From Lepus europaeus (taxonomy: Eukaryota; Chordata; Mammalia; Lagomorpha; Leporidae), in contig NC_084834.1 of NCBI RefSeq assembly GCF_033115175.1, positions 120,462,275 through 120,526,274 of the forward strand: DNA of 64,000 nucleotides, read 5' to 3'. Shown piece by piece: positions 44,466 through 56,035 of the stretch (positions are counted from its first letter, which is position 1; the number at the start of each line of letters is the position of its first letter). The notes beneath the pieces were generated by a model, which made no database searches, was not told where the DNA came from, and saw only the letters and a program-made list of their open reading frames with translations. The position numbers and the translations under genes are program-made.

Positions 44466-46276
44466 AGTGCTTCTTAGAGTGTAGCTGGGATCCCGGGGAG
44501 TGCCAGGACCCTTCCAAGGGCAAGATCAAGCCCGTTTCTGAAAAACTGAGGAATCATTTCCCTTTTCACCTTTATTTCCTAACAGCTGTTGAGTTTACCA
44601 GAGGATCTGTGGTGCCAGAGGCAGGAGTAGCTTAGATGCACAAGCCGGGGGGGCGGGGAGGGGTCTGGGCTAACCAGCTCTGTCACTGCACAGGCGCTGT
44701 CTTAGACAAGATGGAAACACATGGGTGTGGCTATGCCCCAATTAAGTCTGACTTACAAGAACAGGCAGTGGGGTTTATCCGGCCTGCACACTCCAGTTTT
44801 CCAAGCCTGGATCTAGCAGCAGCTATGAATCAGGCACGAGAAAGTACGTGTTACACTGCTCTACAGCTGACCACACTCAAACTACAGCAGCAGCCTGGGA
44901 GTGTGAGGACACAGTGAGTGCAGCTGGCACTGATGAGTGGCCCACTTAAATGTAGGCCCATAAACATGGGGCATCGCTCGTGTTCGTAACGTGGATTCTG
45001 AGTCACCACGGAAATGCTAATTATCTGCTATCTATCGTACTTTGAAGGGAAAAAAAGCATCAGTTTAGAAGAGGCTGACTTCCCTACTTGTGTCCGTGAG
45101 CCTGCATTTTTCACAGGCGCTACCTGGCAAACCCTGGGCGTGAGTCACGCTTCTTTCCCATTCATCCCCCGGCCGATGAGTCAGCACTTTCCTCTGAGCC
45201 TCCCTCCACCACACGCGCCCTGACTCTTTACAGCTCATTTGGCAAACTGTCCTGCCGTATTTACTACAGCTCGGGCACATGCCAGTCCGGGGCCCCAGCG
45301 GCTTCACACCCAGATGATGCCCGGGGCTCGCTCGCTCTAAGGCACAGTGGCAGCCACTTCAACAGAGCAAGGGTGAGCGTGCTGTGGCAGCTCCACAGGG
45401 GGCATCCCGCTACGCAGCAACAAGACTGGACGGTTCACGAGCACTTGCAGCAGGATGCACGGACCTCACAAATGCCTGGGTGAGGAAAGAGGCCGGAACA
45501 CACGATTCCATGTACAACACATCCAAAGATCGGCAAAAAGAATCCATGCTTTCAACAGCTGGCACAGTCACTTTGAAAGCAGGGCTCATGAGCAGAGGCT
45601 CATGCCACCCACATGTGTTCAGTTTGGAGGTGCCCTGAGCCGTGGCACACTGTACTCCTGGCTTTCAGGAGCATCACCTGGTCCCGACCTGATGATACTG
45701 TTCATTTCATATCACTTACAAGCACAGCTGTGAAGTGAACCCACTAGGAAGTCCCTTCATCTGGCCTCTCCCATGTTCCCAGCCTAGAGACGGCAGGATC
45801 TTTGACGGCTCCCCTTGCTTACAAAATCAGTCAACAAGCGATAAGGTCGCCTCACTCAGGTATCCCATACACCCCAGCGCGCCTTCCAAACCCTCCTGCC
45901 CCGTCGTCCCGGCCACATCCTGCCATTCCTGCCACACACATTCCCGCTGCTGTGCCTTTTGTCTACATTTTCCCTCTTATTTGCTTGAACTTGGTACTTC
46001 ATCAATTACTGCCCTGTGGTATCTCATTCATACAATGTTCTACTGTGATGCCTTCTCTAATTTGGGTATACTTTACATACAGTAAATGCATGGCCTGCAG
46101 AAGTTCCATTTACTGAGTTTTTACAACTGTCCATGCTCACATCACCAACACTGCCAGGATACCAGAACATTCCCTGGAACAGCCTTCCAGGCAAACTCGC
46201 CTCTCCCAGCAGAAAACTGCTCCAAACGCTTACCACCACAGGTTAGTGTTGCCCGTCGCTAGCGTTACATACATAC
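44466..46276. other. CEP135 3'UTR-intron sequence, unassigned
   Basis: No gene is recognised. 44646-44668 (ccgggggggcggggagggg) is G-rich. 45960-46230 vaguely resembles an old LINE (tttacatacagtaaatgcatgg). Confidence 0.45.
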
Positions 46277-46390
46277 CTTTCTGACAATTATACATTGATC
46301 TGTTCAGGAGTTGGCGAAGGAGACCTCAGAGTAGAACTAAGGGGTGGAGTAGGAAGACCGTGTCGACGCATCTCTTGGATCGCTCGTTCT
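46277..46390 (-). CDS. CEP135: CEP135 last coding exon with stop codon (~residues 1107-1140)
   Basis: The acceptor is ctttaccaacag|AGAAC. It completes Arg and encodes ERAIQEMRRHGLPTPPLSST, then LRSPSPTPEQINV and TAA at 46288-46290. The Ser/Pro-rich tail after the coiled coil is typical of CEP135. The coding part is 46288-46390. Only 11 bases after the stop there is a consensus donor (GAAAG|gtatgt, intron bases 46271-46276). The transcript therefore probably splices once more within the 3'UTR. That junction is too close to the stop to trigger nonsense-mediated decay. Confidence 0.93.
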
Positions 46391-46839
46391 CTGTTGGTAA
46401 AGATCAAAGGAGATTACACGCGAGCACCAAGAAACTGCAAGCTGTGGTGTCCAAATATCTGGTGCGCCTGCAGCTGGTCGTTAATTAATTTCTACTACAT
46501 CTATTCCCACTACATTTAAATCTTGCATCTTTGTATGATTTTTAAATAGCAGCTAAGAGACTGCAATTGAAAGAGTATGAATTACAAGAGATCGTTCAAA
46601 ACAATTGTGCTTTAATAAACTGTGTAGGAACAGATCACCATTAAAATATTATATTAGAAACAAAACGCCCAGAATGTATGTGGTCAAAGAGTAGGATGAT
46701 AAGTGCAACACAGACACGCAGTCCACAACTGGCTCTTACGTGGTGACCATGGAAAGCAGAACTTACAGAGCATTTTATTTTTCTTCCTCATACTTCAACA
46801 TTTTTAAAAATCACAACAAATAAGTTTAATGTATTCTCT
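46391..46839. other. CEP135 intron sequence, unassigned
   Basis: AT-rich, repeat-free by eye. Confidence 0.5.
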
Positions 46840-47182
46840 TTTTTTTTTGACAGGCAGAGTTAGACAATGAGAGAGAGAGACAGGGAGAAAGGTCTTCCTT
46901 TTCCGTTGCTTCACCCCCCACATGGCTGCCATGGCTGGTGTGCTGCGGCTGGCACGCTGTGCCGATCTGAAGCCAGGAGCCAGGTGCTTCCTCCTGGTCT
47001 CCCAGGCAGGTGCAGGGCCCAAGCACTTGGGCCATCCTCCACTGCCTTCCCGGGCCACAGCAGAGAGCTGGACTGGAAGAGGAGCAACTGGGACAGAATC
47101 CAGCGCCCCAACCGGGACTAGAACCCGGGATGCCGGCGCCGCAGGTGGAGGATTAGCCTAGTAAGCCGCGGCGCCAGCCGTT
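46840..47182 (-). mobile_element. Young CSINE3-type SINE in CEP135 intron
   Basis: Target duplication GTTTAATGTATTCT on both sides. The plus strand reads T8, GACAGGCAGAGTTAGACAATG through AGCCGCGGCGCCAGCC. Confidence 0.9.
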
Positions 47183-47210
47183 TAATGTATTCTTAAAAAT
47201 TAAATTCAAA

Positions 47211-47503
47211 AGCTGACAGTTGGCACAGCAGTTCCAATGCCGTTAGGCATGCCCACATCCCATATCTGAGTGCCAGTTTGAGTCCTGGCTACTTTGCTTC
47301 GAATCTGGCTTCCTGCTAGTGCACCCTGGGAGGCAGCAGGTGATGGCTCCAGTGCTTAGGTGCCTTCCACCCACGTGGGAAACCTAGATGGGGTTCCTGT
47401 CTCCTGGCTTCGGCCTTGCCCAGCCCCGGCTGTTGTGGGCACTAGAGAGCAATCCAGTGGGTGGAAGATTTCTGTGTGCTTATCTTTAAAATAAATAAAA
47501 ACA
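47211..47503 (+). mobile_element. CSINE1-type SINE
   Basis: cagttggcacagcagttccaatgccgttagg start, aaaataaataaaaac end. Confidence 0.78.
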
Positions 47504-49007
47504 TGGACTGCCTGCGTGTTAGCAGGCATCACGTGATCTTTCCAGGTGCTCCGATGCTGCTAGCCATTCTTGGCTGTCCTGGCACCTCCGTCCCCTGCTT
47601 CTCTTTCTATCCCGAGACGACTGCCTAGCTCTCCACCGGACCCTTTCCTTCCGTCTCGGGCTCAGGCAGGTGTTCCCCAGCTGACACTCTCTTCCCCTAT
47701 GCTCTTACACAACCATGACTCTCCAAATCCCCACCTTCAGTTCCGTCCGGCGCTCCAGACCCTGTAGAAGTCTCTGCTGGACAACCCACGGGTACCCCAC
47801 ACACCCTGCCATGACCTCTCCTTACTGACGCCAGGCTATGGGCAGGTTCTGTCCTACACCCACTCTACCGTCATGACACACACTGTCTCTGTGAGTCTAC
47901 ATACGTGTGTCCTCCTCATTAGACCAGCTACCCACCTGAGTACTTTCTTTGCGTGGACATAGTGCCTGGCCTATAATGGAAACAGTAATACTTGGTCTCT
48001 GGTGTGGAGACACATCCCACACAGACAAGGTCTCTCTACCTTCCTCTGAGCTGAATCCGCACAGACTGAACCACCTCAAGGGTACGGCTTGCTTGTCGGA
48101 TGTTCTGCCCAGCAGAACACACGTATGTGGCAACCTTCCTCCTGAGCTTTTGCAGCCTTCGCCCCACAATGTAGAGACAGCCACTTAGACGGCTGCACAG
48201 GGAACAGCACACTGTTTGCACCGCACTGACTCCTCACTCGGGCTCTCGGCCCAGGCTGCTCTTCCGAGGGCACTCTCCAGCTGTGTGGCTCCGTCCTCAG
48301 CCCCTTCTCATGTCTTCGTGCACATCAGTCCAGTCCTCGCTTCCTTCTTCCTCAAAAGTTCCGAATGTCACAGTGGAACGATCCTCCTCCTCCATGACAG
48401 GCTGCCCACCAAGCACGGCAGCCACACTGCGGTCTCCTCTGAGGGCTACTCAGGCTCGGGCCTAGGCTTTTCTGCCATCAGTTCTTCATGATCCAGGGTT
48501 TCTACCTAGTTTCATGTTTCTCAAATTATTTTCATAATTATTTTCCCAAAGGAGCTAAGATTTTCCTCTGCACCCCAGGAAACTGCAATGCACAGATACC
48601 CTGTTGTGTTATGTGGCCTCTGGAGGCCCAGCAACCACTGTAATGTATGACTTTGCCATCTCGACACCACCTCTAGGAACCAGCTTCTGTGTCTACGAGA
48701 ATGCACAGCCGAGCAGGATATGAAGAACAAGAAGACGTAGTCACGTGGCTCAGGCTTCTTTGAAGGGGCAAGATCAAAGGAGAACTAAGGGGAGCGGGGC
48801 CTATAACTCTGGGCTATAGAGTTTGGTTTAGGACCCCTGAATTACATAGAATTTAAATGATCATTAAGAACTAGAAATCATTATGTATGTACTTGTGTTT
48901 AACACAGAGGACAGATCTAACAACTGTAAGAAATCAACAACACTGCTTTTATATCATTCCCTCCCACACTCAAACTTCATCTCTTTGAAATCATAAATAT
49001 TCCTTAA
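47504..49007. other. CEP135 intron sequence, mostly unassigned
   Basis: 47870-48010 resembles an L2 3' end (catagtgcctggcctataatgg). The remainder shows no gene or clear repeat. Confidence 0.45.
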
Positions 49008-49305
49008 AAGATTTATTTAAGGGTGGGGAGAGACAGAGAAAAATCAATCTTCAATCTGCTTTTCACTCCCCAAATGGCCACAACAGCCAGGGCTGGGCCA
49101 GGCTGAAGCCAGGAGCCAGGAGCTCCACCCTGCTCTCCCACATAGATGACAGGGCCCAAGCACTTGGGTCATCTTCCTCTGCCTTCCCAGGTGCACTGGG
49201 AGGGAGCTTGATAAGAAACGGGGCAGCTGGGACTCAAACCAGCATTCCAATATAGTATGCCGGTCTGACAAGTGGTAGCCTAAGTTGCGTGCCGGCCGCA
49301 GCCCC
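49008..49305 (-). mobile_element. CSINE in CEP135 intron
   Basis: Target duplication TGAAATCATAAATATTC flanks it. The plus strand reads AAAGATTTATTTAAGGG through GTGCCGGCCGCAGCCCC. The (GA)n tract is short. Confidence 0.88.
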
Positions 49306-49623
49306 TGAAATCATAAATATTCATTTCATAGCAAATTCCTTTTACATTTCAAATAGCACATCACTCAAACGTTTTTATGTAAATGGATACAAATAAGAGA
49401 GTTCAAAAACTGACCTAGTAAGCAATTTGACCACTATTTGAAAATGAAATCTCGGGCATGCTGATGCGTATGTATGGTATGGTAAGAAAATGTATAAAAG
49501 AAAAGTAACTGGGTAACTGAATTTCAAATTAGACTTCGATTTTAATTCTCAAAACAGATCTCATACCTGTCTGAAGCACTTAGGAATTAAAGTTCTCAAC
49601 ATAAAGCAAATGGACTGAAATAT

Positions 49624-49641
49624 GGGGGGGGGGGGGGGGGG
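49624..49641. repeat. G18 homopolymer
   Basis: Eighteen consecutive G, on the template side of CEP135 (C18 in the transcript). Confidence 0.95.
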
Positions 49642-49669
49642 ATATTCCTAACTGAAGGGACACACTGCA

Positions 49670-49795
49670 GGCGCTAAGAGCACAGGCTCCACACTCCGAC
49701 AGGCCTGCCCTAGATGTTCCTCTTGGCTCTGCCATTTCCCACGTGTGTGACCTCCGCTTCCTCTCCTACGGGCAGTCAATGCCCCTAAAATAACG
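49670..49795 (+). mobile_element. MIR
   Basis: agagcacaggctccacactccgacaggcctgccc...ctctgccatttcccacgtgtgtgacctccgc follows MIR. Confidence 0.68.
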
Positions 49796-50004
49796 CCCCG
49801 AATGGAAGCATTTAGACAATCCTTGCTGCCTTATTTCCTGGAGAGATGCTCTTCCACAGTACTTGCTGCCCTTCTAGGAATAACTACCACGGAACTTCAT
49901 TTTACACATCCATGCCAAGGGGAAGCCTGCCATTTACAGGCCATATTAAACCCCCTTAGGAATAGGACAGGATGCTCGCGAAGACACTTCCTTTCTTTTC
50001 TTAC

Positions 50005-50109
50005 CGTTCGTATTTTTCCGCTGCAATCTGCCTTTTCAGAGCGTCGTGATCTGTCTGTAATTCTGCCACCTTAGTTCGAAGCATGGTGTTCTCCCGGCTT
50101 TGACTAGTT
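50005..50109 (-). CDS. CEP135: CEP135 penultimate coding exon (~residues 1072-1106)
   Basis: The acceptor is tttgtttttaag|AACTA and the donor is GAACG|gtaaga. It encodes TSQSRENTMLRTKVAELQTD, then HDALKRQIAAEKYE and two bases of Arg. The length is 105 bp (1 + 34 codons + 2). It lies in the most C-terminal coiled coil. Confidence 0.94.
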
Positions 50110-50893
50110 CTTAAAAACAAATATAAAAATTAAAGGAGTAAGAAATGAACTTTGCTTCTTAAGGCCAAGTATTATGAATTTTGTAGCTAATAAATACAAG
50201 TGGAGATGACGCTGAAGAAAAGATCAAGGCTTTTTAACGACAACTCTCTAAATTTCTGAAGCCTCCATTGCACGACTTAGGCCCTTCCTGAGCTCCCACT
50301 CCGCGCTGGGGACACAAGCGCGAGCCACACCGAGAAAGAAGCATGCTCGCCAGCTCTTTCTTGACTCTTGCCTCAGAAGAAGAATGACTTTTAATCGCTT
50401 TTAAAAGCTCGTTGTTCCACTCATACTATCTACCCTGGAAGTCCTCCCTTCCTCTCTCACAGCAACTATGACCCAGCCTCTCCATTCTAAAAAGACACCA
50501 CCACCAGGCTCCCCAGAGGCACTCAGTACACGTCTGAGGGTCCAGTCTCAGCCTTTTCTCAGTCCTTTTCCTAACTGTGGCAGAAGACCCAGGCTCCTGC
50601 TCCCACCCTGAAATACTCTCTCCCTCCCTGACCCCTCGGTTCCTGCTCTGATTCAAGTTTTTCCTTGAAAATCGCTCTTCCCATTTGTCCCACGGCAGCA
50701 CCTCCATGGTGGACATGCAAGCCGACACCTCTGACCACAACGGCCCTTCCAAACTGTTCCATGTGTCTCCCAAAGGAGCAGGTGCACTAAATCAGACGTG
50801 GTGGCTAAGGCTGGGTGCCCTCCACCCCGGCCAAACTGGAAAATTACTTTGGACAAGCTTTGTCCCTTGCACTGGTGGGTTTACAACACTTAC

Positions 50894-51096
50894 AATTTGC
50901 TCTCCGAAAGGGTCAACTTCTCTTTGAGAAGCTGAATCTCGGTGTCCTTCTCGTGACAGGTTAAATGAGAGTGAAATTCTTTATCTCTGTTCGAAGCCAA
51001 CAATGCTTCTAGGTTTTTAATTGTGTGTCTTTCATTTAACAGCTGTTTTTTTAACATCTCAGACTCTGATTTTACATTTTCTAATTCTGCCATAGC
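50894..51096 (-). CDS. CEP135: CEP135 internal exon (~residues 1004-1071)
   Basis: The acceptor is gtttttcctgtag|GCTAT and the donor is AAATT|gtaagt. It encodes [20 protein letters not shown], then [20 protein letters not shown] and [18 protein letters not shown], ending with two bases of a Leu codon. The length is 203 bp. The first residues (AMA) differ from the VVV remembered for human, a change right at the exon start. Confidence 0.95.
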
Positions 51097-51723
51097 CTAC
51101 AGGAAAAACAAAGTAAGATTACTTCAGTGCAATTTTCCAATTATTCTGAAACATTATTTATGTGATAACACAGCCCTGCAGAGGTACTCAGCCATCGGCT
51201 GTTTCACCATGGGCACTGGTGAAGGACTCTGAACCATATCTAAGAGAAACACCTCATCTCCAAACAATCTTTGCTGTTTTACTCTGAGCTGATTTGATTA
51301 TAAGACCTACCATAACCCTCAAAGAGTTAACACTCGTGTTATCTTGTCAAGAAAGGCTCTCTCACAGAAAATCCTAACTGTGACAACTCTGTCTGGTCTA
51401 TTAAATGTGCTCATTCCGGCTACCTATCAAGCCAGTGCCGTAGCTACTCAGTACCTGAAAATCTTCATCAGATGAGTGAAAACTGAAAACAATAATTTTT
51501 GAAAACACACTAGATCGTCTAAAGGAATGACTCAGCTTGGGAATAGGAAGTTCTGGCTTTGTGGATTTATTAAATTCAGCAAGATTTAAATGCCTTTAGT
51601 TTTTATCAGGAAAAATATTCCACTTGGGAAGCATTAGACTGTTCAGTCCTTCATGCAAGTCTTGCTTTCAAATAAATGTATAACATATGCTCCTAATTCA
51701 CAATGAGGAAACACACACTCTTG
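51097..51723. other. CEP135 intron sequence, unassigned
   Basis: No repeat or gene is recognised. Confidence 0.5.
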
Positions 51724-52350
51724 AGGCAGACACTTGGTGCAATGGTTAGACACAGCTCAGGACGCTGGCATCCCATGTCAGAGTGTCTGCTCTGAGTGCC
51801 GGCCTGCTTCCAAACCAGCTTCCTGCTAACGTATACCCGGGAAGGCAGCAGATGATGACTGAAAAGCACATGGGTTTCTTGGGCCGGTGCTGTGGCGCAG
51901 CAGGTTAATGCCCCAGCCTGAAGTGCCGGCATCCCATATGGGTGCTGGTTTGAGACCTGGCTGCTCCACTTCTGAACCAGCTCTCTGCTGTGGCCTGGGA
52001 AAGCAGAAGATGGCCCAGGTGCTTTGGCCCCTCCTCCCACGTAGGAGACCCAGAAGAGGCTCCTGGCTCCTGGCTTTGGATTGGCGCAACTCCAGCCGTT
52101 ATGGCCAATTGGGGAGCGAACCATTGGATGCAAGACCTCTCTCTCTCTCTCTCTCTGCCTCTCCCCTAACTCTGTCTTTCAAATAAAAAAAAAAATAGTA
52201 CATGGGTCCCTAGTACCCAGATGGATGACCTCCTAGATTGAGCTCCTGACTCTTGACTTTGGCCTGGTCCAACCTTGGTTGTTGTAGGCACTTGGGGAGT
52301 GAGCTAATGGAGCTGGCTAGTGAGCTAGTCTCTATTTCTTTCTTTAAAAT
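51724..52350 (+). mobile_element. CSINE1-type SINE split by CSINE2
   Basis: The outer element is 51724-51879 and 52197-52350. ACATGGGT repeats at both breakpoints. Confidence 0.8.
51880..52196 (+). mobile_element. CSINE2 nested in CSINE1
   Basis: GGGCCGGTGCTGTGGCGCAGCAGGTTAATGCC start, caaataaaaaaaaaaatag end. Same direction as its host. Confidence 0.88.
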
Positions 52351-52522
52351 AAAATGAAAATTCAACATTTTTTAAAAAGAAAATTTATAATCTCCTAAAT
52401 ACTCATTTATTTCAAAACAGAGAACACCTAATTTCATTATGATGTTTGCCAGAAAAATCCTGACAAAGAATCTAGTAGTCAAATCTAATTGTCAAAATCT
52501 TATAGACAAAAAGTAAATTATT

Positions 52523-52827
52523 CGGAGCTGGTGTTGTGGCACAGCAGGTAAAGCCTCCTCCTGTGATGCTGGCATCCCATATCGGTGTCGGTTTGTGTCC
52601 TGGCTTCTCCACTTCTAATCCAGCTCCCTGCTAACAGCCTGGGAAAAGTAGCAAAAGATGGCCCAAGTGCTCAGGCCCCTGCCACCCATGAGGGAGACCT
52701 GAATAAAGCTCCTGGCCTTGGCCTGGCCCGGAGCCGGCTGCTGTGGCCATCTCGGGAGTGAACCAGAAGATGTGGAAGATCTCTTTCTCATTAACTCTTT
52801 CAAAATAAATACACAACTCTTAAAAAA
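52523..52827 (+). mobile_element. CSINE2 in CEP135 intron
   Basis: Target duplication AAAGTAAATTATTC flanks it. GGAGCTGGTGTTGTGGCACAGCAGG start. Confidence 0.88.
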
Positions 52828-52848
52828 AAGTAAAAGTAAATTATTCTA

Positions 52849-53112
52849 GGGGTAAGCCTTTGGCCTAAAGAACCACTGTCTTTTCAGAGTGCCTGGGTTC
52901 AAGTCTCAGCTCCGCTCCTGATTCTAGCTTCCTGCTGCTATGCCCCCTTGGCGGCAGCAGGTGACGGCTCCAGGAGCTGGGTGCCTGACACCCATGTGGG
53001 AGAGGTCCCAGTTCTTGGTTTCTGCTTGACCCAGCTCTGGCTACTGCGGTATTTTGCAGATGGGCTGGTGGATGGGAGGTAGCCCCCCTTTCTCTGTCTC
53101 TAAAGCAACTTC
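52849..53112 (+). mobile_element. CSINE1-type SINE
   Basis: gtaagcctttggcctaaagaaccactg...ggcggcagcaggtgacggctcc. It ends about 100 bp from the exon at 53214. Confidence 0.72.
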
Positions 53113-53213
53113 TTCAAACGGACACAAGAATACAGGCAGTGAATGGTAAAGCGAAACACTCAGAGCAAAGCTCAAGACAAAGACACGAGAGACAACTTCT
53201 CTTTAGCACGTAC

Positions 53214-53423
53214 CCTCTCAAACTCAAGGTTTTTGGAATTCAGTTGTTGGGTTGTAACATCTTTGCCTGAATCTAACTTAATGCAAAGCTCTCTCAGAGA
53301 CGACAGATCACTCAACGCCGCTGCTTTCTCATTTTCCCGAAGTCTCAGGTCTTCTTCTAATCTAGACATGGCCTTGGCCATGGATGAGATTTGGGATTCG
53401 TATGCATGATGTGCATTTATGTG
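53214..53423 (-). CDS. CEP135: CEP135 internal exon (~residues 934-1004)
   Basis: The acceptor is gtttcttccttcag|CACAT and the donor is GAGAGG|gtacgt. It encodes HINAHHAYESQISSMAKAMS, then RLEEDLRLRENEKAAALSDL and SSLRELCIKLDSGKDVTTQQ. The length is 210 bp, 70 codons in phase 0. The SLRELCIKLDS motif is shared with TSGA10, showing the common ancestry of the two proteins. Confidence 0.95.
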
Positions 53424-53726
53424 CTGAAGGAAGAAACATCACAAAGTTAGACACAAACCAATAATTTTAGGGCTTGAATCTGCACAGCCACAACCTTAGA
53501 AATATATGAATTTCTGCATTTTCAAAAATACCTCAGGAAGTTCCTTATTTACAGCTGGCCTATTTAATGCTTAACAAAAAGAACTGTGTGTAATTATTAA
53601 TCATGGCAACTAAGTACCTCATGTATACAACTGCAAGGTGTAGAGGTGAAAATTACGGTGTCAGGGTGCTGTGAAGAGATTTTTTGAAGTTACATTTAAT
53701 TTTTCCTTTCTAAGTTTCCTGCAAGG

Positions 53727-54030
53727 AGCAGGCACTTGGCCTAGCAGTTAAGACACTAACCAGGATGCCTGTGTCTTGTGTCAGGAGCCTGGATTGGATT
53801 TCCAGCTCGAGGTCCTGATTCCAGCTTCCTGCTAGTAGAAGACAGGAAGAAGGGATGGGAGGCAGCAGGGGCAGCTCAAGCAACTGGGTTCCTGCCATCC
53901 ACCTGAGGGACCTAGACTCGGTTTCTAGCTCCTGGCTTTGGGCTCCCAATCTTGGCTGCTATGGGCCTGAACCCTGGAAACTCTTTTGTGTCTCTGTCTC
54001 TCAGCTCCTGGTTCTCAAATAAACAAATAA
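53727..54030 (+). mobile_element. CSINE1-type SINE
   Basis: gagcaggcacttggcctagcagttaagacac start, caaataaacaaataaatt end. Confidence 0.8.
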
Positions 54031-54214
54031 ATTAATATATTTTAAAAATTCTGTTATCTTGCTATTTCAACAAAAAGTAACATAGATGTTTTATTGCTCT
54101 CCAACCAGTTGTCCTTAAATTCATAATTTCAAAAATGAGATTTAGTTTAAAACTAAATATCTGAAGTAATATATAAATTTATTAATAAAACTTTGTATGA
54201 TAATAATAACCTTA

Positions 54215-54306
54215 AGTTAGCAAGGAGCTGGACAAGAAGTGGCACAGCCAGGACTCAAACCAGTGCGCGTATGAGATGCTAGCACTGCATGCCCCACTAG
54301 CACCAG
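54215..54306 (-). mobile_element. CSINE fragment
   Basis: The plus strand reads gcaaggagctggacaagaagtgg through ccccactagcacca. Only the tRNA-like half is left. Confidence 0.65.
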
Positions 54307-55070
54307 TTTCAATATCCAAAAGTTGGAAACAAACCAAAAAGATGAATGGCCTGGGGCCAGTGATGTGGTACAGTGGACTGAAGCAGCCACATGTGACACT
54401 CGCATGCCGTACGGGAGGCGGTTCAAGGTCTGGCTGCTCCACTTCCAATCTGGCTCCCTGCTGATGTGCCTGGAAGGTAGAAGACGGCCCAACTACTGGG
54501 GCTCCTACCACTCGTGTGGAAGATCCAAACTGAGTTCCAGGCTCCTAGCTCAGCCATTTGGAGAGTGAACCAGAAGATGAAGATCTCTGTATCTCCCCGT
54601 CTTTGCCCCCTCTGTAACTCTGCCTTTAAATAAATAACTAAATCTTTTTAAAAAAATTAACGGATAAACAAAATGTGGCATATACATATAATGTAATATC
54701 ATTCAGCCTTGAAAAAGGAACGGAATTCTGACACATGCTACACCATGAATGAACCCTGAAGTGAACCTTAAGATTCAGTGAAATAAGCCAGTTACACAGG
54801 TCAAATATTGTGTGGTCCCAATCATATAAGGGACCCAGAGTGGTCAAACTCATAGAGCCCAGAAGTGGAATGGTGGTTGCCAGGGGTCAGGGTGGGGACA
54901 ACAAAGAACTGTTGATTCCTGAGTACACTTTTAGTGGGGGAAGCTACACAGTACTGAAGACAGATAATGACAGTTTGCACAACACTGTAAATGTACTTCA
55001 TGCCTGAAAACCATACACGTTAAAATGGCAGATTTGATGTTACGCATATTTTACTATCGTAAAAAAAAGT
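54307..55070 (+). mobile_element. Old L1 3' end split by CSINE2
   Basis: aatatccaaaagttggaaacaaacc before the insert; ggataaacaaaatgtggcatatac, tggttgccaggggtcagggtgggg and gttacgcatattttactatcgtaaaa after it. Confidence 0.78.
54352..54658 (+). mobile_element. CSINE2 inside L1
   Basis: TGGGGCCAGTGATGTGGTACAGTGG start, aaataaataactaaatc end. Confidence 0.85.
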
Positions 55071-55217
55071 AATGGGATTCCTAAGCAAATTGTTAGAATC
55101 AATGACAAAAAATTACTACTGTATTTATCAATGCCTACAACCTCCCTGCGGTGAAAGATCTTTGAACGTTTTCCATCTTACTAAATAATGTCTTTACAGA
55201 ACAAGTGAATGTGTTAC

Positions 55218-55403
55218 CTCCTGAATTTCTTTTTCTAGAAGTTCCACTCTTTCTCGAAGGTGTCTCCTCTCTGTGTCAATAGAAAGAAGCTCCAGCCGGA
55301 CTGAACTGCTCACCCCCTCAGCCTGGTGGGCTTTGACTTCCCAGTCTTCAGCACGGTTATGAAGCATCTGGAATTTGTCTAACAAATCTTGATTTTCCTT
55401 TTC
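55218..55403 (-). CDS. CEP135: CEP135 internal exon (~residues 872-934)
   Basis: The acceptor is tgtttggaccag|GAAAA, with a weak polypyrimidine tract, and the donor is CAGGAG|gtaaca. It encodes EKENQDLLDKFQMLHNRAED, then WEVKAHQAEGVSSSVRLELL and SIDTERRHLRERVELLEKEI. The length is 186 bp, 62 codons in phase 0. The segment probably contributes to the C-terminal region reported to bind SAS-6 (family knowledge; the boundary is not shown by sequence). Confidence 0.95.
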
Positions 55404-55633
55404 CTGGTCCAAACATAAATTGTTCTTAAGTTAGTAAGTTGCCGGAACACCATATCATACACACACCCACTGGATACTCTACTTATCTATTAGAAAACAG
55501 CAGGTATGTGTACAGGTGTGACACTAATATCCCTGGGGAAATTCAAAAACTTACTTAATAGTGAAGAAGGGATAAACAAACAAGAAAAAGTTTTAAAAAA
55601 CGGGTCATAAATCTACCCTAACAATGTTTTTAC

Positions 55634-55744
55634 CTTAGAAGCCATTAAGGTCTCCCATCGTGATACTTCAGTTATATAATTATGAACTCGATTTTTCATT
55701 TCTTCTTTTTCTTGTACTGATGCTTCTAATTCCAGTGAGATTTC
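55634..55744 (-). CDS. CEP135: CEP135 internal exon (~residues 835-872)
   Basis: The acceptor is ctggtttatag|GAAAT and the donor is TCTAAG|gtaaaa. It encodes EISLELEASVQEKEEMKNRV and then YITEVSRWETLMASK, exactly 37 codons in phase 0. No Met lies near its start, so it is hidden from start-codon scans. Confidence 0.93.
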
Positions 55745-56035
55745 CTATAAACCAGAAATTAAAGACAAATCTAAAACAACCACAGCACCAACTGAGTTGT
55801 TTCTATTCAAATAGCCTCTTTAGAATTAGCGATTAAGAGAGTATAGCTGTCTTCTTAGAATTGTACCTATGAAATACATGAAATCTGTCCTCTTTATAGT
55901 AATAAAAATTTAAAAACTCTTTGAAATTATCTGATGGATATTATAAACTCTGATTTAAAAAAATAAAGTAGGAATAAAGGGAAACTGTTCTACATGTTAT
56001 CATTACATATTTTTCCTGGCTGATACCGACTTTTA
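55745..56035. other. CEP135 intron sequence, unassigned
   Basis: AT-rich, no repeat is recognised. Confidence 0.45.
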
